The notes beneath the pieces were generated by a model that worked only from the letters and a program-made list of their open reading frames with translations, made no database searches and was not told the origin of the DNA. A DNA stretch of 27,431 nt, taken from contig SKRP01000135.1 of NCBI GenBank assembly GCA_007118445.1, positions 1 through 27,431 of the forward strand, written 5' to 3'. How positions within the stretch are numbered: the first letter of the stretch is position 1; each line of letters starts with the position of its first letter. This document shows, in pieces, positions 23,772 to 27,431 of the stretch. The DNA is from Natronohydrobacter sp. GTDB taxonomy: Bacteria; Pseudomonadota; Alphaproteobacteria; Rhodobacterales; Rhodobacteraceae. The position numbers and the translations under genes are program-made.

Positions 23772-24581
23772 ATGGACACCACACGCCTGAAGGGCAAGAA
23801 TATCCTGATCACCGGGGCCGCGCAGGGGATGGGGGCGCAGAATGCGCGCCATTTCGCGGCGCAGGGGGCGAATGTCTGCCTTGGCGACGTCAATTCGGAC
23901 GGTGTCGGGCAAGTCGCGGACGAGATCAACGCCGCCGGTCATGGCAAAGCCATCGCGGTCGAGCTGAATGTCACGTCACGCGCCGAGAATGCGGCCGCCG
24001 TGGCGGCCTGCGTCGAGGCATTCGGATCGATCAATGTCGCGCTGTTGAATGCGGGCGTGAACAAGCCGCGCATGTTCATGGATATCGATGAGGATAACTG
24101 GGACATGATCATGGATATCAATGCCAAGGGCGTGCTGCTGGGAATGCAGGAAGCCGCGCGGCAGATGATCGCGCAGGGACCGATGGAGGATCACCCTTAC
24201 AAGATCATTCCGGTGGGTTCGATCGTGTCGCGCACGGCGTTTCTCGATGTCATCCCCTATTCCTGTTCGAAATATGCCGTGCTGGCGATGATCATCGGCG
24301 GCGCAAAGGCGCTTTGGGAGCACAATATCACGGTCAATGGCTATGGACCGGGGGTCGTGCGCACGGAACTCTGGGAGCAGCTGGACAAGGATCTGGTCAA
24401 GATCGGCATGTTCAAGGAAGAAGGCGAGTCGATGGATCATCTGGCCAAGACCATGATCACGATGAAGCGCTACAGTTTTCCCGAGGATGTGCAGGGCACG
24501 GCTGCTTTCCTGTGCTCGGATGACAGCGATTACATGACTGGCCAGCTCATCATGATCGATGGCGGCATGATCATGCAATAG
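23772..24581 (+). CDS. Short-chain dehydrogenase/reductase (2,3-butanediol/polyol-type SDR)
   Basis: This 269-residue classical SDR is a cytoplasmic NAD(P)-dependent alcohol dehydrogenase. Cofactor motif TGAAQGMG is at 14-21, Asp39 after strand 2 suggests NAD, NAG is at 93-95, and the catalytic set is Ser150, Tyr163 and Lys167 (YSCSK). The C-terminal part PGVVRTELWEQLDKDLVK and DSDYMTGQLIMIDGGM resemble butanediol, acetoin and sorbitol dehydrogenases. AGGAGGA sits at 23761-23767. With acetoin-dehydrogenase-like E1 genes downstream, oxidation of a secondary alcohol to a ketol or diketone is a reasonable inference, not proven. The longer open frame upstream is a shadow of the regulator gene. 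Confidence 0.9.
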   Translation: MDTTRLKGKNILITGAAQGMGAQNARHFAAQGANVCLGDVNSDGVGQVADEINAAGHGKAIAVELNVTSRAENAAAVAACVEAFGSINVALLNAGVNKPRMFMDIDEDNWDMIMDINAKGVLLGMQEAARQMIAQGPMEDHPYKIIPVGSIVSRTAFLDVIPYSCSKYAVLAMIIGGAKALWEHNITVNGYGPGVVRTELWEQLDKDLVKIGMFKEEGESMDHLAKTMITMKRYSFPEDVQGTAAFLCSDDSDYMTGQLIMIDGGMIMQ

Positions 24582-24620
24582 CGCCACGATCTCTCGTTCT
24601 TCGATCCCATTTCACACGCT

Positions 24621-24638
24621 GTGCGTGCAAGCACGCAC
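24621..24638. promoter_or_regulatory. 18-bp intercistronic palindrome between SDR and M24 genes
   Basis: GTGCGTGC-AA-GCACGCAC is an inverted repeat with a 2-base centre, placed midway in the 73-bp gap. It could fold as an RNA hairpin with its inner pairs open or act as a protein site. It ends 16 bases before the M24 start codon, just ahead of the GGAGGTG ribosome site. No U-tract follows. Confidence 0.45.
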
Positions 24639-24654
24639 CCTACGGAGGTGACTC

Positions 24655-25953
24655 ATGTCACGAGCTTTGATGCCGAACCTGCTGACGCCGCAGGATCTTG
24701 AACCCAATTGGCGCTGGGAGGGGCGGTTGCCCGCCTGGGGCCACACATCCGTCGATTTCGAGCGCCGGATCGACCATGACAGGTTGCGCCGTTACCGGCT
24801 TGCGCGGACGCGGCAGGCCCTGCAGGGCTCGGATGCGGGCACGCTTCTGTTGTTCGATGTGAACAATATCCGCTATGTCAGCGCCACCAAGATCGGCGAG
24901 TGGGAGCGCGACAAGATGTGTCGCTTCTGCCTGCTGACGGGCGATGACGCGCCCTATGTCTGGGATTTCGGCTCTGCGGCGATGCATCACAAGAAATATT
25001 CGGATTGGCTGGTGCAAGACCATTGCCGTGCCGGTGTCGTCGGAATGCGCGGCACTATTCCGCCCGAATTCGGGCTGATGCGGAAATACGCGCGCGAAAT
25101 CGCGGGTCTGATCCGCGATGCGGGCATGGGCGACATGCCCGTGGGGGTGGATTACGCCGAAACGGCGATGTTCCACGCGCTCAAGGAAGAAGGGCTGAAT
25201 GTTGTTGATGGTCAGCAGATCATGCTGGCCGCGCGCGAGATCAAGAACTGGGACGAGATCCAGCTTCTGACCCAGGCTGCCTCGATGGTCGATGGGGTTT
25301 ATCACATGATCTATGAAGAGCTGAAACCGGGCGTGCGCGAGAATGACATTGTCGCGCTGTCGAACAAGATGCTCTACGAGATGGGTTCGGATGATGTCGA
25401 GGCGATCAATGCGATTTCCGGCGAACGCTGCAACCCGCACCCGCATAATTTCACCGACCGCTATTTCCGCCCTGGTGATCAGGCGTTCTTCGACATCCTG
25501 CAAAGCTATCAGGGCTACCGGACCTGCTACTACCGGACCTTCAATATCGGTCGCGCGACGCCTGCGCAGAACGATGCCTATGTGAAGGCGCGCGAATGGA
25601 TCGACGCCTCGATTGCGATGATCAAGCCGGGGGTTTCGACCGACAAGGTGGCTGAAGTCTGGCCAACAGCGCAGGAGATCGGCTTTCCCGATGAGGAAAC
25701 CGCTTTCGGCCTGCAATTCGGCCATGGGCTGGGGCTGGCGCTGCATGAGCGGCCGATCATCAGCCGTGCGATCAGTCTGGACCACCCGATGGAGATCAAG
25801 ACCGGGATGGTCTTTGCGCTCGAGACGTATTGCCCTGCGGCGGATGGCTATTCGGCGGCGCGCATCGAGGAAGAGGTGGTCGTGACCGAAACCGGCTGCG
25901 AGGTGATCAGCCTGTTCCCGGCAGAAGAACTGCCGATTGCGAACCGCTACTGA
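24655..25953 (+). CDS. Creatinase/M24-family hydrolase with altered metal site
   Basis: This 432-residue pita-bread-fold protein has a creatinase_N-like domain (about 45-185, LLLFDVNNIRYVSATKIGEW) and an M24 domain (about 200-420). Of the usual five metal ligands, Asp280 (FFDIL), His357 (FGHGLG), Glu390 (MVFALE) and Glu405 (ARIEEE) are present. The second Asp, expected at 291, is Cys (GYRTCYYRTF). Creatinase itself has lost this Asp, and His262/His264 (NPHPHN) lie where creatinase has its catalytic His. The extra Asp of the DMSP lyase DddP is Leu282 here. I infer a C-N hydrolase of unknown substrate, not a standard aminopeptidase. GGAGGTG precedes the ATG at 24655. Confidence 0.85.
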   Translation: MSRALMPNLLTPQDLEPNWRWEGRLPAWGHTSVDFERRIDHDRLRRYRLARTRQALQGSDAGTLLLFDVNNIRYVSATKIGEWERDKMCRFCLLTGDDAPYVWDFGSAAMHHKKYSDWLVQDHCRAGVVGMRGTIPPEFGLMRKYAREIAGLIRDAGMGDMPVGVDYAETAMFHALKEEGLNVVDGQQIMLAAREIKNWDEIQLLTQAASMVDGVYHMIYEELKPGVRENDIVALSNKMLYEMGSDDVEAINAISGERCNPHPHNFTDRYFRPGDQAFFDILQSYQGYRTCYYRTFNIGRATPAQNDAYVKAREWIDASIAMIKPGVSTDKVAEVWPTAQEIGFPDEETAFGLQFGHGLGLALHERPIISRAISLDHPMEIKTGMVFALETYCPAADGYSAARIEEEVVVTETGCEVISLFPAEELPIANRY

Positions 25954-26023
25954 ACGCCCCTGCCGGGGCGTTGCCTCCGGCGGGAGTATTTCTGGCAAGA
26001 TGAAATGGGGGCGGCAGGCCCCC
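25954..26023 (+). repeat. Intergenic element: hairpin plus CTCCGGCGGGAGTATTT motif
   Basis: Directly after the M24 stop comes ACGCCCC/GGGGCGT (25954-25971, loop TGCC), then TTGCCTCCGGCGGGAGTATT (25971-25990) and GGCAAGATGAAA (25994-26005). A second hairpin GGGGGC/GCCCCC follows (26007-26023). From memory this hairpin-plus-CTCCGGCGGGAGTATTT arrangement recurs between genes in Rhodobacteraceae genomes. That recollection needs a genome search. Confidence 0.5.
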
Positions 26024-26038
26024 TGAGAGGACACTGTC

Positions 26039-27016
26039 ATGGCCAAGGCCAAGTCGAATACCGAAGATTATCTGCGTATGTATACGCAGATGGTGCGCAT
26101 CCGTAGTTTTGAGGACAACGCCAACCAGCTTTACCTGTCTGCGAAGATGCCGGGCCTCACGCATATGTATTCGGGCGAGGAAGCGGTCGCGGTTGGGATC
26201 TGCGAGGCGCTGACGGATGCGGACCGGATCACCTCGACCCACCGGGGGCATGGGCATTGCGTGGCCAAGGGGGCCGAGTTCAAGGCGATGTTCTGCGAGT
26301 TGCTGGGCAAGGCCGAGGGCTATTGCCGGGGCAAGGGGGGCTCGATGCATATTGCCGATCAGAGCCACGGCAATCTGGGGGCGAATGCGATTGTGGGCGG
26401 CTCGATGGGGATTGCCACCGGCTCGGCGCTGCGCGCGAAACTGCAGGGCTCGGATGATGTGACCGTGTGCTTCTTCGGCGACGGGGCGACCGCGCAGGGG
26501 CTGATGTATGAGGTGATGAACATGGCAGCGCTCTGGAAGCTGCCGGTCATCTATGCCTGCGAGAACAACGGCTATTCGGAATATACCAGGACTGAGGAAA
26601 TCGCCGCCGGGTCGATCACCGCGCGGGCGGAAGCCTTCGGGATCGAGGCGCATCAGGTCGATGGGCAGGATGTGCTGGCGGTCAATGATCTGGCGCGCAA
26701 GCTGGTGGCGCGGGCGCGCAAGGGCGAGGGGCCATTCTTCATGGAACTGATGACCTATCGCTATCACGGCCACCATGTCGGCGACATCAACCGCGAATAT
26801 TACCGCTCAAAGGCCGAGGAAAAGGAGTGGAAGGACAATCGCGACCCGATCATTCGGTTCCGGGCGCATCTGGTCAGCGAGGGGATCGCGACAGAGGCGG
26901 ATCTCGACGCGCTGAATGCCGAGATTGAGAAGGATGCGAGCGCGGCCGTCGCCTATGCGCTGGAGGCGGCCTACCCGGATGTCTCGGAAGTTGACATGCA
27001 TGTTTACGCGGCCTGA
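26039..27016 (+). CDS. ThDP-dependent 2-oxoacid/acetoin dehydrogenase E1 component, alpha subunit
   Basis: This 325-residue alpha subunit of an E1 alpha2beta2 enzyme, with a beta subunit next door, uses thiamine diphosphate to cleave a 2-oxo acid or acetoin-like ketol and pass the acyl group to E2 lipoate. Landmarks are YLRMYTQMVRIRSFED, GEEAVAVGICEAL, THRGHGHCVAKGAE with His68/His71/His73, GKGGSMHIAD, and the ThDP motif GDGATAQG (147-154) ending in ENNGYSE (175-181). RYHGHHVGD is the phosphorylation-loop counterpart. AGAGGA lies seven bases before the ATG. Pyruvate and acetoin dehydrogenase alpha subunits are hard to separate by eye; the short length and the SDR neighbour favour an acetoin-type role. 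Confidence 0.88.
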   Translation: MAKAKSNTEDYLRMYTQMVRIRSFEDNANQLYLSAKMPGLTHMYSGEEAVAVGICEALTDADRITSTHRGHGHCVAKGAEFKAMFCELLGKAEGYCRGKGGSMHIADQSHGNLGANAIVGGSMGIATGSALRAKLQGSDDVTVCFFGDGATAQGLMYEVMNMAALWKLPVIYACENNGYSEYTRTEEIAAGSITARAEAFGIEAHQVDGQDVLAVNDLARKLVARARKGEGPFFMELMTYRYHGHHVGDINREYYRSKAEEKEWKDNRDPIIRFRAHLVSEGIATEADLDALNAEIEKDASAAVAYALEAAYPDVSEVDMHVYAA

Positions 27017-27029
27017 GGGAGACGAGAGA

Positions 27030-27431
27030 ATGCGCGAGATTACACTATCGCAGGCCGTGAACGAGGCCATTGCCGAGGAAATGCGCCGCGACGGATCGGT
27101 CTTCCTGATGGGCGAGGATGTGGCCGAGGCGGGCACGCCCTTCAAGGTGCTTTCGGGGTTGGTCGAGGAATTTGGCACGGACCGCGTGCTCGACACGCCG
27201 ATTTCCGAGCCGGGCTTCATGGGCATGGCGGTGGGGGCGGCGATGACCGGGGCGCGGCCCATTGTCGATCTGATGTTCAGGGATTTCATCTTCCTGATCA
27301 TGGACCAGCTTTGCAACCAGGCGGCCAAGACGCATTACATGTCGGGCGGCAAGCTGACCGTGCCGCTGGTGTTGCGCACCAATATGGGGGCCACGCGCCG
27401 CTCTGCCGCGCAGCACAGCCAGTCCTTGCAA
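27030..27431 (+). CDS. 2-oxoacid/acetoin dehydrogenase E1 component, beta subunit (cut by window edge)
   Basis: The first 134 codons of the beta partner are present. They open MREITLSQAVNEAIAEEMRR, then VFLMGEDVAEAGTPF, the TPISEPGFMGMAVGAAMTGA stretch, RPIVDLMFRDFIFLIMDQL and the start of the central LVLRTNMGA strand. This is the usual transketolase-type pyrimidine-binding domain of E1 beta, including the cofactor-activating Glu in ISEPG. It begins 13 bp after the alpha stop with GGGAG/GAGAGA upstream, so the pair is co-expressed. E2 and possibly E3 genes are expected to the right. Confidence 0.9.
   Translation, partial: MREITLSQAVNEAIAEEMRRDGSVFLMGEDVAEAGTPFKVLSGLVEEFGTDRVLDTPISEPGFMGMAVGAAMTGARPIVDLMFRDFIFLIMDQLCNQAAKTHYMSGGKLTVPLVLRTNMGATRRSAAQHSQSLQ

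Noticed and set aside
24655..25953. Identification of the M24 protein as the DMSP lyase DddP
   Set aside because: Fold and N-terminal LLLFDVNNIRY segment are alike, but the additional DddP aspartate (Leu282 here) and the second bridging Asp (Cys291) are missing.
26000..26026. An 8-codon mini-frame (MKWGRQAP) before the E1 alpha gene
   Set aside because: Part of the hairpin-containing intergenic element with no ribosome site of its own; likely chance.
24658..26052. A 464-codon minus-strand open frame across the M24 gene
   Set aside because: It is the antisense shadow of a clearly recognised gene, with Arg/His-rich composition and no family motifs.
1..27431. CRISPR arrays, intact insertion sequences, rRNA genes, or a classical anti-phage system
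   Set aside because: No regularly spaced repeats, no transposase-like proteins, no rRNA-like segments, and no recognisable defence genes were seen on either strand.

Overview
The window is GC-rich, densely coding DNA from an alphaproteobacterium, most likely of the family Rhodobacteraceae. This rests on the look of the proteins (urease, valine catabolism, tripartite tricarboxylate transporter and BKACE genes), ATGA/TGATG translational coupling, terminator hairpins without strong U-tracts, and a tRNA-flanking integrase remnant of a type I associate with that family. The genus cannot be named from the sequence alone.

Layout. (1) 1-1709, minus strand: urease operon ureD-ureA-ureB-ureC, with ureC running off the left edge. 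(2) 1942-5548: exonuclease III, a Slam-like outer-membrane barrel protein, an orphan PilZ protein and a LysR regulator. (3) 5663-11074: a nearly complete distal valine/isobutyrate pathway (isobutyryl-CoA dehydrogenase, 3-hydroxyisobutyryl-CoA hydrolase, 3-hydroxyisobutyrate dehydrogenase MmsB, methylmalonate-semialdehyde dehydrogenase MmsA). An alternative oxidase gene sits in its middle on the opposite strand. (4) 11188-12028: a small DUF2892 membrane protein, tRNA-Gln(UUG), and a non-coding stretch with what looks like the broken start of a tyrosine integrase. (5) 12074-17001: a TctB-TctA-TctC-TctC transporter operon with two tandem binding-protein paralogues, divergent from a BKACE-family beta-keto acid cleavage enzyme. 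(6) 17190-27431: a divergent catabolic locus. The minus strand carries a complete ribose-type ABC importer. The plus strand carries an unusual regulator (winged helix fused to a type-1 solute-binding domain), an SDR dehydrogenase, a creatinase-like M24 hydrolase with an altered metal site, and acetoin/2-oxoacid dehydrogenase E1 alpha and beta (beta cut by the right edge).

How it fits together. Region 3 converts isobutyryl-CoA to propionyl-CoA, delivering electrons to ETF/quinone and NADH; the alternative oxidase could drain excess quinol. Region 5 looks like uptake of a carboxylate plus its cleavage. Region 6 is the best candidate for an undescribed system. A small polar molecule is imported by the RbsABC-like transporter, sensed in the cytoplasm by a binding-protein-derived regulator that may act on repeated TGAACAT sites between the two arms, and degraded by C-N hydrolysis, alcohol oxidation and ThDP-dependent oxidative cleavage. 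The substrate is not evident from the sequence.
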